A DNA stretch of 64,000 nt from Camellia lanceoleosa (lineage: Eukaryota > Streptophyta > Magnoliopsida > Ericales > Theaceae): the NCBI GenBank assembly GCA_025200525.1, contig CM045763.1, positions 152,650,246 through 152,714,245 of the forward strand, in the 5' to 3' direction. The position numbers and the translations under genes are program-made. This document shows, piece after piece, positions 35,560 through 48,200 of the stretch. Within the stretch, counting starts at the first letter, position 1. Each line of letters begins with the position of its first letter. Below the pieces are notes generated by a model. That model worked only from the letters and a program-made list of their open reading frames with translations, was not told the DNA's origin and did no database searches.

Positions 35560-36150
35560 GTCAAAGACTCAACTTTCCCTCCATACAAGACTTGTATGGT
35601 GTCACACCAAATCTAGAGTGTAGGCCGTGGTTGTAAACAAAGTCTGCCAACAATGGATAGATCTCCCAAATTCCCCGAAAAATCTACTGCACATATTTGG
35701 AGCATTTCTCCCAAAAGTTCTTTCTAATTATACATCGATTTGTGGATGGAAAGTAGCGCTGAATCCCAATTCAGTTCTCATCACCTTTTGAAGGCTTGAC
35801 AGAATTCAAAAACATTTCAGGATTTCTGTCTAAACAATAGATACTGGGACCTCATACAACAAGCAACCTTATTGATGTACACAGTGGCTAATCTACAAGC
35901 ATTATACAAAAATTTCACATGGAGGAAACGAGCAATTTAGTAATCCCATACACAAAACTCAAACGGGACTTATTCCTTGGGTGTCCGAGGTAGTCTCACA
36001 ATGAAATTTGTAGTTACATATTCCCATTTCCATTCTGAAATAGACAGAGGTTGCAGTAGTTCCGCCAATATTTGTTATTCAACTCTGACTTGTTGGCACC
36101 GAAAACATTTAGACACAATTTCAACAATTTCATTTTTCACAATAGGACGC
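35560..36150 (-). pseudogene. pol: Integrase remnant of the nested element
   Basis: The minus strand of 35580-35855 still shows fragments aligned with the chromovirus integrase: a GVPVSIV-like start, TELGFSATFHPQ and FSGNLGDLSIVG (compare LDFSGMWERHLPLVEFAYN in element B). At 36070-36140 the zinc-finger end CLTCQQVKAEH can be recognised in degraded form. Many stops and frame changes. A pseudogene. Confidence 0.65.
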
Positions 36151-38439
36151 CAACATATTTATTTCAAAAGCCAACTAACTTTACCACAGGAGTTCGGTCT
36201 ATTCCCTTTTCACAAAAGTTCAATTCATTCTTCAATAATTCTGTAACTCACAGTCTGATTCGGTATTTAGTTCAGTAGTTCATCACAGTTAATCAAGGTC
36301 AATCAAACATCTTCATGAATTTAAAATGGATCCAGACACTGATTCCCGAGTCAACAAGATAACAACGAAACAATCGACCATACAATGTACATAGTTCACA
36401 TATCCCCATAGCACTGATTGTAAAGTGCAATAACACTAATGCAGTCCATTTCTAACATAATACACGTGTTCTCAATTCATTCAACAGTTTACAGTTTACA
36501 GTTTCCAATTCAATTCAGTATTTAATTCTCTGTTCCATCGAGTCTCCCCACATTATCTGGTAGTCGTCAAAAGCATAAGGCAATTCATATACTAATCCCC
36601 ATGGCATCAAAGGTAATCCTAAAACAATCAGTCACGTGTTAAACACAATTTACACATCCTCAAAGCCCCAATTACAGGACACAATGGCACTGAGCAGTTA
36701 TTTACACAAGGCGTACTGAATTCACACACTTTCGGATAATCGGGGTTTCTCAAAGCTCCTTGGATGTTAAAACATCTACATAATACCAAAAGATGACATT
36801 CCGGACAAAACAAAAGAATAATAATCTCGGAATCAAAGCACACCCGTTCATGACCGTCGGTGGCCGACTCAAGATCGATTAGACAAACCCACCCGGACAA
36901 AACCATCGGTGGCAAAAGAGATTCTCAACAAAAGTGCTACATAGGCTTAACGTCCCCTAGCACGAAAGGACGTCTCAAGAATGTCATCAAAACAAACGCA
37001 ATATCACTTACTATAACCTGATTTCCCAAAACCCGATAACACTTGAAGCAAATGCATGAAACATATTCTGATCAGTCAAAGACAAATGTTGAGCACTGCT
37101 TATAATCAAATCAATCTGCCGTCATCGATTCCTACAGCGTCAAACAAACAAGGATGGGACAATATTTCTTACGACACCCAATCATTGGATTTGTACAATT
37201 CAGTTCATTCATAACACATATGTCCGTAATAGTTGAGGGTTGGTTCCCAATGGTGGTCATGGTCAAATCAATCTGTTGCTAGCCACAAAAGGTCTTTCAA
37301 ATAGGTCAAGTACTCTAAACAGATTCAAGTTTTGGGTCTATCAATTTTTCTGCCAAGAATAATCTAGCTATTTATTTATAAACCATCCGTGATCCCTCTT
37401 AACAACTCAGATAGAGACTCTTATCAAATCAACCCAAGCAAAGGTCTTGTCAAATTTAATCAAACAAAGGTTCCATCACATTATATCCAATGAGGGTTCT
37501 ATCAGGTCAAATTAGACAAAGGTTCTATTGGATCGAATTAGAAAAAAGTTTTCTCAAATGGGGTATTTAGTTTTGTAAGGCATACTTCGTTTACTTAGGT
37601 ACATGGTTGATAATTTCACAACTATCCTAAGTTCATCAGGTCTCAAAGTCAAATCGGAGTCATTTATCACAACTGTTCATGTCAAAGTATTACACGTCAT
37701 GTACAATATGGCATTGTTCACATAAATTCAAGTGTAGTTGCATATGCAGGCGTTCATATCAGGAGGTATAAATCGTAATCAGGATAGCAGTTCTCAAATA
37801 GGTCTTATATGCAAGCACATGGTACATCGCGGCACATTTAACAAAGTTAATATATATAGGAATCATCACGTAGGGGTTCCAAATCAGTCACAAAACATAG
37901 GCTTACGAGTCAAGCTCAGTTTAGTCACGTAGTTCAGTCAATTTTCTACCAGTTCCACATACATGATCCGTAATTTGCAGAGTTTATTATTTGGGGTGCT
38001 CAACTTAGTTATACAATCACAAGGTCACAATTCCAGTGGTTTAGTCATTGAAGGCAGTAGTATAACAAATCACCTTGAGCATAGGTTTAGATGTACAGGT
38101 GCATGTGCAGAGTTAATCAATATCCCAATACATATTTCACAATTTCCCCAAATGAAGCATATACATTCAATGAATACGGTCTCGATCTGATGGGTCTAAC
38201 CAATCTAGATACACATGCAGCAGATATGAAGGAATATGCAGATCCGAATCAAATAATATCCCAAGCAAAAATGTACACATGTACTAATTCAGAACCAATC
38301 AACACATAGGCATTCGTTTATAAACAATATAGATACCTGGGATAGTGGTTGCAGTATTCTGAGTGCTTTCTGGGAGGAGTGCAATTACTCTATCTTGAAT
38401 AGCAATTCCTACCACTGGTACAAATCTAGCTGAGGCAGA
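36151..38439. other. Interior of the nested element without recognisable genes
   Basis: AT-rich sequence with no open frame of note and no repeat I recognise. The RT and protease parts expected here are missing or decayed beyond recognition by eye. A 95-codon ORF at 36628-36915 (minus strand) has no recognisable motif. Confidence 0.5.
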
Positions 38440-38725
38440 ACATTTATTCACATTTGCTCAGTTCGGGAACCATTCCTTACCATATGCCACACCTATAACC
38501 AGCCCCCGAAATCCGACAACAACTCCTCGGCGTTTCTTACACTGGTGGTGACAAAAGTTCTTGCCGTAGCGACAGCTGACGTTGTTGTCTTAAGATCTCT
38601 GCCATTTCTTGTACCATCCTTTCCAGTCTATGAAGTCGGGCTGTGGAAGAGCCTTCCAGCTCGTATGCCCTTAATTTAACCATCCTTCTCTCCACAAACT
38701 CTTATTAAATCATGCCAAATACCGG
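38440..38725 (-). pseudogene. gag: Gag N-terminal remnant of the nested element
   Basis: On the minus strand, RLERMVQEMAEILRQQRQLS with nearby charged residues resembles the N-terminal coiled region of chromovirus gag. It lies about 0.9-1.2 kb after the primer site, as expected. No long frame survives. Confidence 0.45.
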
Positions 38726-39118
38726 GATGTCCAATACAAAAATAAGCACATAGTCACATTCGTACATAGACACGTCTTTATATTCTCATTTCACATATCA
38801 TACGCAATTAATCACATACGTAACAGATAATTGCATACGTATCAGACATCGCATGCTGAATATTTACTAAGTAATTATATACTCAAATCATGTTCATATT
38901 TCACATAGACACCCGTAGGCAAAATTGAATGCACATAAAGAACTTTTCATGATTCATATATTCATGTATGTGCATTATAACAAAACAAACTTGTTGTACA
39001 CATTAGTGTAACAATTCATATCTCATGTTCAAATCATGTGTGGTACTTCCTTTTGCGTAACATATCATGTTGGTCAAGCATATCAAGTTCCATAATGGAA
39101 CCTTCGGTGCCGGGTAAC

Positions 39119-39245
39119 ATATCTCATTCATAGGCCACGGTATTGTTTCCCCCGGGCGAGGGCCTGTGCCACGGTATTATTTCCCTCGGGCTAGGGCCTC
39201 ATGACCATAAGCCACAGTATTATGTCCCCTGGGCGAGGGCCTCCG
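39119..39245. repeat. Short tandem repeat of gccacggtattatttcccccgggcgagggcct
   Basis: Three imperfect units of ~35-50 bases near 39133, 39167 and 39212, each with a cacGGTATTat...cccGGGCgAGGGCCT core. They lie in the leader part of the nested element. Function unknown. Confidence 0.65.
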
Positions 39246-39628
39246 TCAAGGATACCACAATTACGTTCAAGGAGAATTTAGACAATCATTCATTTATACC
39301 AAACATAACATTTCAGGGAACTTGTCATTTCATACCATCAGAAAATAATTAAGGCTAAACATAACCTTATAGAGTTCTTACTCCCCATCTAATTAAACTT
39401 GCATTATACCTTATACAAAAGATTCACAAGTATGCATATATCAGAAAGCATACATATTCCAATGGTTTACAATGCAAGCAATTCACGAATTTATAGCACA
39501 TAACTGTTCATATCGAAACACTTAAGCATATTCTTGATGCTTCCAAATTCATATTTATCACATGAATGCATCCTAGATCTTTTCTAGACGCTTATTGCTC
39601 TTTTGGACAAGTGTGTGAGTTATTAACT

Positions 39629-39643
39629 CGTGCTCTGATACCA
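39629..39643 (-). other. tRNA-Met primer-binding site of the nested element
   Basis: Minus strand TGGTATCAGAGCACG begins three bases after the 5' LTR end. The 12-mer TGGTATCAGAGC is complementary to the 3' end of initiator tRNA-Met. Confidence 0.88.
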
Positions 39644-40162
39644 CTCTGTCACGACCCGAACCTGCCCCCATGGGTTAAGGCCATAGCCGGCCAGAAATCG
39701 TGAGATTACCTACGGCCTCAAATCAAACCAGACAAAACTCATCAGAGTAAAGGGGCCAAACGGAAGCAAATTTTAAACTTTGTCCATAGAGCTATGCTTA
39801 CATGGCACATCATAACAATCCAGACGAAAACATGTTAACAACTCACGTCAAAAAGATACAGCAACATAAAATTCTGTACAGACAGGATCATTCAAACGTA
39901 AGTCAACCCGTCAAAACTATATATACCACAGATGCAAAATCTTCGCCGACATGACAAAATATAAATACACAGCAAAGGGGCGAAGACGGGTCTCGTACGT
40001 AAGACGCAAGGGCTGACTCTCCCAAAACTCAGTTGTCCCATACTGACTTCACTGAGGCTGGAACTGGACCTCTCTTGGCTCACCTACAAGCACATGAATG
40101 AGCATGAGCAATAGCCTAGTGAATAATATCAAATAAAGAATATACATTGGAACAATATACAT

Positions 40163-40775
40163 CAAACGGCCTCGGGCCCAATTTGCGTTTCTAACTAATA
40201 CATACACACATAGACATATGTAAGTTAAGTAACTGTGGCTCCAAATACATCATACGGCCTCGGGCCCAATTCATTCGTTTCATCGTCAAACCATTACTCG
40301 TGTCAAACTGGCCTTCAGCCTTTTCAAACTTTCATATCAGACTGGCCTTTAGGCCTATTTACACTTTCATGTCGAAACGGCCTCCGGCCCATTCATTCAT
40401 GTCTTGTCAAAACCACTTTCGGTCCATTCATTTACGTCAAAACGACCTTTGGTCCATTCATTTATGTCAAAACGGCCTTCGGCCCATTCATTTCTATCAA
40501 AACGACCTTCGATCCATTCATTTCTATCAAAACGAGCTTCGGTCCATTCATTTATGTCAAAACGACCTTCGGTCCATTCATTTATGTCGAAACGACCTTC
40601 GGTCCGTTCATTTATGTCAAAACGGCCTTTGGCCCAATCATTTATGTCAAAACGGCCTTCGGCCCAATCATTTATATCAAAACGGCCTCTGGCCCATTTA
40701 CTCTATTATTCAGATTAGACTGTCGTTCATATCAGATTATCATTCATATCGGAACGGCCTTTGGCCCATTCGCTC
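40163..40775. repeat. 30-bp hairpin minisatellite (right LTR)
   Basis: Same 30-base array as 33152-33845, with fewer core units. Here too GACC-TTC-GGTC and GGCC-TTC-GGCC forms alternate. A few units carry unpaired changes (gaccttcgatcc, gagcttcggtcc). Confidence 0.88.
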
Positions 40776-41109
40776 TTTAGGCATAGTAAGCGTTAGTCCA
40801 AAATCCAAATTAACAATTTACAAGAAGATAAGAAATTAGACAATTAGCATATCTCAAATATCTTTATTAAGATACTACTCACAGTGATTAGCTTGTGGAT
40901 TTGCCCTGGAGCTTGACCCTACACATCACATCACACATATGGGTCACAAATAATTCAATCCGTTCTTTGATTCACATATTCCTCTTTAGGCTTCATTCTT
41001 ATCTCTTTAATTCAATTACAATGCTCAGTGTAGGCCTAAGAGTGCTTGGAATTGAAAGGGAACGGAAAACAGAACACAGAATGCATAAACAAAATTTCAG
41101 CAAAATAGG

Positions 41110-41330
41110 GTCCCCGCTCGAGCGGACCCTTAAGGCCAGCAAAAGTGCTGGTTGCATGGAAAATACGCTCGAGCGTGTAGTAGGACGCTCGAGCGGAAGG
41201 CCTGTCTAAATAGCTCCCCCACTAGAGCGTAGCCTCCCCCGCTCAAGCGGACACCAAGTCTGCAAAAAGTATTGGGAGCACGTTTTTCCCGCTCGAGCGG
41301 CCATTACCACGCTCGAGCGGACATCAAAAT
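41110..41330. repeat. GCTCGAGCG palindrome cluster (nested element, right LTR)
   Basis: About seven palindromic units (ccgctcgagcggacc, acgctcgagcgtg, ccgctcgagcggcc). This copy holds more perfect 10-mers than the left LTR. Confidence 0.82.
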
Positions 41331-43620
41331 TCTAGGAATTCCAGATTGTGTTCTTGAGCTCCCTTCCAACATTCTAACCACATTTCTTGTATGCTATGGC
41401 TCCAATTTCACATATATTTGTACTAACATGATAAAAACAATAAAACACATTATTATGGAGCTCAATTTCAAGGATCAAACATTTGCATGGCGCAATTTAA
41501 TTCAAGCTCAATTCTAACATACACATTCATGCATTCAAAGCTCCTATCTTTAATTATTCAAGCATGTATGCAATTCTTGACTTCATTTCTATTCCAAATA
41601 ATGCAAATGGTGTTCATTCTCACGGAATACACAAAAACATGCTTGCATGTATGATTCAACACTCATATTTCCATATTCAACTTAGCACATGCTTGATTAT
41701 ACAAAATCATGGTGATCCGATACATGCATGTGTATATTAACTCCAAATTCATCAATTATAGTACAACTCTTGTTCTTGATCACCAATTAACCTTTAATAC
41801 ACAAAATCAGAAGTTCAAACTCATGAATTCAAGACCAAATGCTTACCTACAGGCTCAATCTTCCAAACTATAGCAATTTCTTGAGTTCAATCCTCGAATC
41901 CTTCACAAATTTGAGCCAAACACCCAACTCTCCTCTTTTTCCTCTCTCTAGCCGACCCCCTTCTCTATCTCTTGAGTTTAATTCAGCCAAGAAGAGTAAC
42001 AAAGAGGGTATTTGAGTGTATAGTGCCCCACTAAGTCACAATATAATAATATAGAGTAATTGGGCACCAATTCATTAATTTAATCAGTTGAATCTGACCC
42101 GAATCAATTTCTAATTAAATTTCACCGTAGGCTCTAAAAATTACACTAATCACAATGGCGTAATCAATTTCGAGTTCTGTGGCCGATAAGGCCTCCAATT
42201 TAATTTCCGAAACGGAAAAATCAAACAGATATTCCTACGGTGAACGGATAGAAATTCAAAACCACATATTTTCACATAATGGTGCACAAAATCATATCAA
42301 AACACATAATCTCATTCATATTAAGGACCAATTAACACATTTCGGAACAGGGGTATCACAGACAAGGTCACCTCTTGCGTGCTTCTTACACTTGTAGTGT
42401 AAACCTTGCTCACTAGCCTAGTATACTTGCTGTTTTGGCCCATCATTCTAGTTTGTCTTGGCTATACTCCATGCATGTTTTGGTACTATTTTGACATTCT
42501 TTTGGACTGTTTTGAGTGTTCTTGGCCTTTTGGGGTTTGCTTTGTATAGCTATGGCATAGAGGGCTTCACTAGTCTTGAGTTTTGAGACCACTAGCATGC
42601 TATATTTGTGATGTTTGCATGCCTTGGCATCATTTGGCATGGTATTTTACACCTTATATCTTTGCCATACTCTCATGTTTATCACTCCTTCAATGTGTTT
42701 GAGAGTTGCACCTTTATGCCTTGTTTGTGAGCCATTGCATGAGCATGCATTTCTCGCCTTTCATGCTATCATTTCAGATCATTTTAGCCACTGTTTTGGC
42801 CTGCTATAGCTCTTTTTTGGGCTGGTTAATCATTTAAGCATTATATGGCATGCTTCTAGTGTAATGCACTTCATTAGCTTTGGCGTTCTTAACTCTAAGC
42901 ATATCTTGCATGCATCGTTTTCATGTTTCAATGTCATTTAGCATACTATTTCAGTGCTGGAATGTATGTCATTGCATCCCATTCTTCATTTGTTATATCA
43001 CTTTGAAAGAGGTTTTAAGCCCTTTCTTGGTTTGAGCACGAAATCGAGGCGTTCATGCCTAATGGTTTTAGCCTTCTCTTGAGGGTTTCTACTAACCAAC
43101 AGCATGATGCTTCTTTCATGCTCAAGATGCTTGTGGCTTAGTCCATCTTTCCATTTAGAGGACTTCTCACTTTTGGACTTAACCGGTTAAAGGATTAATT
43201 GGTAATCTAAAATGAGTAAACAAATTGAATTGAAGTAAAACATGCCAAGATAACATGTTTGTGTTACATTGCATGTGTCCGAATCAGACGTTAATCCAAA
43301 CACAAGAAATGAGAAACGTTTCATACTTGAAGTGATGACACGTGCCTCATTTCTTAGTCACCAACCCCCTTGATTGTGCATGACAGGGTGGAGGTCTCTT
43401 GAGTCTTGTGTGTTACTTGTGCATTCATTAACATTGTGCAAGCTTGACTCTTTGGCCATCATGCATTGAGATGCGTGATTGGTGGCTCAAGAGCCGAGCA
43501 CTACACTCGTTTGAGCTTGAGACATGATAAGGAGTGTAGTTGTACACACATTTCCTTGCAAATACACTACCATGCCTCTGTTTGTGCTCTGTTGCAGCAA
43601 AAAGAGAAATTGTAAGAAGC

Positions 43621-43735
43621 AGTGGCTGACCGGCCATCAAAGCTGTCGACCGGCCATCAAGTCTGCCGATCGGCTATCAAAAGTGGCCGATGGCCATCAA
43701 CTTTGGCCGATGGCCATCCCTCTCGGCCGACCATC
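43621..43735. repeat. CGACCGGCCATCAA motif cluster in the solo LTR
   Basis: Six near-copies of accggccatcaa, atcggctatcaa, ccgatggccatcaa and similar, head to tail in 115 bases. Confidence 0.8.
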
Positions 43736-45225
43736 CCTCATTACGTTCCTAAGGTGGGTCAGAAGCATCTTGGAAGTTGGCATAATTTTTAGAAGTCCAA
43801 AAGAGTGCAAACATAGGCATTTAGAGGCAAGGTAGTGGATTTTCGTGAGGACACCAACGAGCGTGCATGTCTCCCTCGCTCGCGAGGCCATTTCACTGCT
43901 TATGATTAGTCTGCGCGATTAGTCATTCAATTCGTTGTGTAATATCTTAACTAGCTTAGTATAGCTATTTATTTTAATTCGATTTTGTAATAATTAATTA
44001 GCTTAGCATAGTTAATTAGTTGATTTGTAGTAAGTAGCTTAGCTTAGTGTAGCTAGCTTAGCTTATTCTTTCAGACCCTCCATCGAGAGGGCAAATGTTG
44101 TAATAAGTGTGCGTGTGTGTGATGCATGTCTTACAACCTCATTTCTTTCTCCCTTTTATTTACCCGCTTTCAGTGGTTAGATTAGGGCATGTTTCAATTA
44201 GCATACTTATATTTGCATGCGTGCATCCATACATTTGTCTTGCATGCAGCTGGCTCGGCACATCATTCAAACTGCATTGTATTTCAATACCTATTTGAAT
44301 ACATGTTATCAAGTGTTGCATTCGCATGACATCTTAGAATAGCCGAGCCTACTTAGTTGCATTTTTGCATGTGTTGCATTAGGCATCTTAACATAAGCTA
44401 AGACCATGCATGATTTCTAACATAGCTTCTGTTTTGGCTCAGAGTACACTGTAAGTGTTTATGCTTTAGCATTCTTGCATGTGTGTGAGTGACTGCCATG
44501 ATAGCATGCTTGCCATGAGGCTAACTGCTTAAGTGTTTAACTGCATGAATACCTGTGGATGAAGGCTTTATTGCTTGAATTGGAACAATTCATCAAAATG
44601 TGAGTTTTAAGCCCACTTGAAGTGGCAAATCATGTTTTTAAGCCCACTTGGGGGTGGCAAATCCGCATCTTAGCCTACTTGCGAGTAGCTTCTTCAAAGC
44701 ATTTTCGGAAAAAAAACATGAGATGTTTTGTTCTAAATCGAGCGATTTAGTCTATACTTGTATGCCGTGCACATCACATAGTAAGCTAGCTAATAAACCG
44801 AAATAAGAACACATGTGTTTTCAAAAACAACATATCATGTTAGTAGAGGCCGATCCTTTGATTGGGCGAGCGGGGGTGCTCATTTCAGGACCTTTCCATC
44901 TCGTACCCAAGTTCCCGAGCCGAGGCAACTTTGGTGATCACGGACACGTGGCCTTAGGCACGAGTCAGGGTTTCCTAAATTTTCCCAAAAAAAAATATTT
45001 AGGTGACGACTCTGAAATTTGGCAAAGCAATCCATGTTTGGCGCTTTTTGATTCAAAATCTGATTTTCCAAAACGATTTTCCGGATTTGGACTCTTGGGT
45101 GATTTATCAGTCTTACATTGCACTTTGTGAGATTAGATTTAGAACCATGATAGGAGTCCCAACTGTCGTAGCTAGAACTACAATTCGCGCCCTCGCGCGC
45201 GAAGCGGAGTTCCGGGCGGTCTACA

Positions 45226-48200
45226 GCCCATCTACGAGTTGCACCCCGTCCAAGGAAAAAATTCTTGGGTGAATTATCCTGCTCTTTGTGATTATACCAA
45301 TGGCCGAGAAGGCGAAGTTGAACAACCTCTGCTGAGGACGACGGCTTCCATCGTCGACGGTGACTTTCTTCTCCTCCGTCTATTTTACCTTTATTTTTTA
45401 TTTTTTGTACCTCACCTCAATTTCATCAAACTCATTAAAAAATTTCATCTTTTTTTCAATTCAATTCAGCTTTGCTTAGGGGTTTCTTTATTCACTTTTT
45501 AATTTTCAATTTCATTAAAAGCTAGGATAGATCGAACATGTGCTTGAAAAATTATGCGGTTAGCAATCTGGGCTTGTGCTAGTTCAATTTTGGACATCCA
45601 AAATATTGAACGGCAGTATTCTCTTAAAACTCAAAATTCACTCTTTTTCTTGTAACATATGATGACACACTTTGTGAGTATCGGAGGATCTCTAGCAATC
45701 GTGACATTAACTTGCATGGAAAGTGTGAAGAAGATGCCTACGCCCCGGGCGTATTCTATAGACAAAAGCCCTCGGTTTGGTGCGAGAACGATTTAGCATC
45801 TTTGTGTTTGCTCAGAATTTGCTTGGGTATGAACCACCTTCGTATGTTATTCACCCAAAAAACTTTCTTATCGAATTGTGTCAAGATATACTTGAAATAG
45901 TATCCAACACCAAAGAGCTATGTCCACAATTTTTCAAGGAAGCTCGTGTTTGTGACCACTTTCAGGTTTCTCGCCTACCCAACCCATATCTTAGACATAT
46001 TCAATTTCACGTCAAAAAAATTAGTATTTTCTTCTATTGGCAATTGTTCTCAATATTTTTAAGTTTTCAAAGAATTCATGAGTTGTATCATCTCTTTTAT
46101 TATTCCCTTGCAGAAGGAAGGTCTGATATGTTCATATGTAGGACTTGAACACTTGGGCATGAAAGTAAGTGGCAAAAATTGTAATGCATAAATGTCAAGT
46201 ATGGTATGGAGTGATTGTTTTGGGATTTTGGAGAATTACTCCACGCTGTTTATCTTTTGACACTTGTCAAGTTATCTCACAAAATTTCAACCCACAACTT
46301 TAACTAATTAATATGGCTTGAAAATTGATTTATTAAATTGAAGTTGTCTCTCAAAATTTTATAAATGTATAAAATATTAGGGGCTGTTATTTTCATCAAT
46401 GTGGTCAACAGTCACTCACTTACTACCAACCCATATCTTAGACAAGTTCAATTTCATGTTAAAAAAATTAGTATTTTCTTCTATTCACAATTGTTCTTAA
46501 CATTTTTAAGTTTTCAAAGGATTCATGAGTTGTATCATCTTTTTTATTATTTCCTTGCAGAAGGAAGGTATGAGATGTTAGATGTTGGACTTGAACACTT
46601 GGGCATGAAAGTAAGTGGCAAAAATTGAAATGCATAAATGTCAAGTATGGTATGGAGGGATTGTTTGGTGATTTTGGAGAATTACTCCATGCTGTTTATC
46701 CATTGACACTTGGCAAGTTATCTATCAATATTTTAACCCGCAACTTTAACTAATAAATATGGCTTTAAAATTGATGTATTAAATTCAAGTTGTCTCTCAA
46801 AATTTTATAAATGTATAAAATATTAGGGACTGTTATTTCATCTATGTGGACAATAGTCCCTCACTTACTACCAACCCATATCTTAGACATGTTCAATTTC
46901 ATATTTGTTCTAAAAAATTTGTATTAAATAATTATTTTATATTTTTAGTAAGTACTTTTAATTTGTGCAAAAAATTAAAAGTCTTAATATAAAAATACAT
47001 TATTTTTTTGTGATAGACAAATAAACACAAATTTTTTTAAATTCTAAAAGATTACTTTTGTTCTAAAAGAGAAAATCATGTTCAAATGATAACTTTTTTT
47101 TCCTACTTTATTCACCAAACAAGTTTCGATTTCTTTTATTTATTTTGACTATAAATTATAAAAAGAAAAAGTCAATAAATTAAAAATAAAACACTTTAAA
47201 TTGGAGTTGAACCTATACTCAAATCGGACATGCAATGCACATAGATTGAACTATACTTGCACACATGCCCATGTGCAAGTTGCACCCCGTCCAAGGCAAA
47301 AATTCTTGGGTGAATTATCTTGCTCTTTGTGATTATAGCGATGGTAGAAGGCGAAGTTGAACAATCTCTGCCGAGGATGACGGCTTCTATCGTCGACAGT
47401 GACTTTCTTCTCCTCCGTCTATTTTACCTTTATTTTTTATTTTTTGTACCTCACCTCTATTTCATCAAACTCATTAAAAAATTTCATCTTTTTTTCAATT
47501 CAATTCAGCTTTGCTTAGGGGTTTCTTTATTCACTTTTTAATTTTCAATTTCATTAAAAGCTAGGATAGATCGAACATGTGCTTGAAAAATTATGCGGTT
47601 AGCAATCTGGGCTTGTGCTAGTTCAATTTTGGACATCCAAAATATTGAACGGCCGGTATTCTCTTAAAACTCAAAATTCACTCTTTTTTCTTGTAACATA
47701 TGATGACACACTTTGTGAGTATCGGAGGATCTCTAGCAATCGTGACATTAACTTGCATGGAAAGTGTGAAGAAGATGCCTCGCCCCCGGCAGCGTATTCT
47801 ATAGACAAAAGCCCTCGGTTTGGTCTGAGAACGATTTAGCATCTTTGTGTTTGCCTGTAAATTTGCTTGGGTATGAACCACCTTCGTATGTTATTCACCC
47901 AAAAAAAAACTTTCTTATCAGAATTGTGTCAGTATACTTGAAATAGTATCCAACACCAAAGAGCTATGTCCACAATTTTTCAAGGAAGCTCGTGTTTGTG
48001 ACCACTTTCAGGTTTCTCGCCTACCCAACCCATATCTTAGACATATTCAATTTCACGTCAAAAAAATTAGTATTTTCTTCTATTGGCAATTGTTCTCAAT
48101 ATTTTTAAGTTTTCAAAGAATTCATGAGTTGTATCATCTCTTTTATTATTCCCTTGCAGAAGGAAGGTCTGATATGTTCATATGTAGGACTTGAACACTT

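Larger units (their letters stand above)
32657..42360 (-). mobile_element. Nested Ty3/gypsy element with decayed interior (minus strand)
   Basis: Two LTRs (32657-35411 and 39647-42360) bracket 4.2 kb. Read on the minus strand, the LTR starts TGTGATACCCC and ends GGTCGTGACA. A tRNA-Met primer site (tggtatcagagcacg) follows the 5' LTR, and a purine tract (aaaggggggga) precedes the 3' LTR. The interior has no long ORF but holds recognisable remnants of integrase and gag. Its primer site and pol fragments place it among chromovirus-like gypsy elements. The interior is short for a full gag-pol, so it is deleted and decayed. It inserted into the solo LTR. Confidence 0.9.
39647..42360 (-). repeat. 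5' LTR of the nested element (2714 bp)
   Basis: It starts, on the plus strand, TGTCACGACCCGAACC and ends GGGGTATCACA. It matches the left LTR with scattered substitutions and a shorter minisatellite. Confidence 0.9.
31016..45225 (+). mobile_element. Solo LTR of the Tat family (split by a nested element)
   Basis: It begins TGTAGATACCCCATTTTTGACC and ends GCGGTCTACA, related to the Tat LTRs at 6770 and 23361 but in plus orientation. GCCCA duplications flank it. Removing the nested insert (32657-42360 plus its 5-bp duplication) leaves about 4.5 kb, and no gag-pol lies between the ends, so it is a solo LTR left by LTR-LTR recombination. It includes a CT repeat (about 31816-31838), CCGGCC-type motif clusters (31556-31625 and 43621-43735), and a terminal tail with GCGCCCTCGCGCGCGAAG (45188-45205). 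No coding sequence was found. Confidence 0.9.

Noticed and set aside
36628..36915. 95-codon minus-strand ORF inside the nested element
   Set aside because: No recognisable motif, and it lies where decayed pol sequence should be. A chance frame is more likely.
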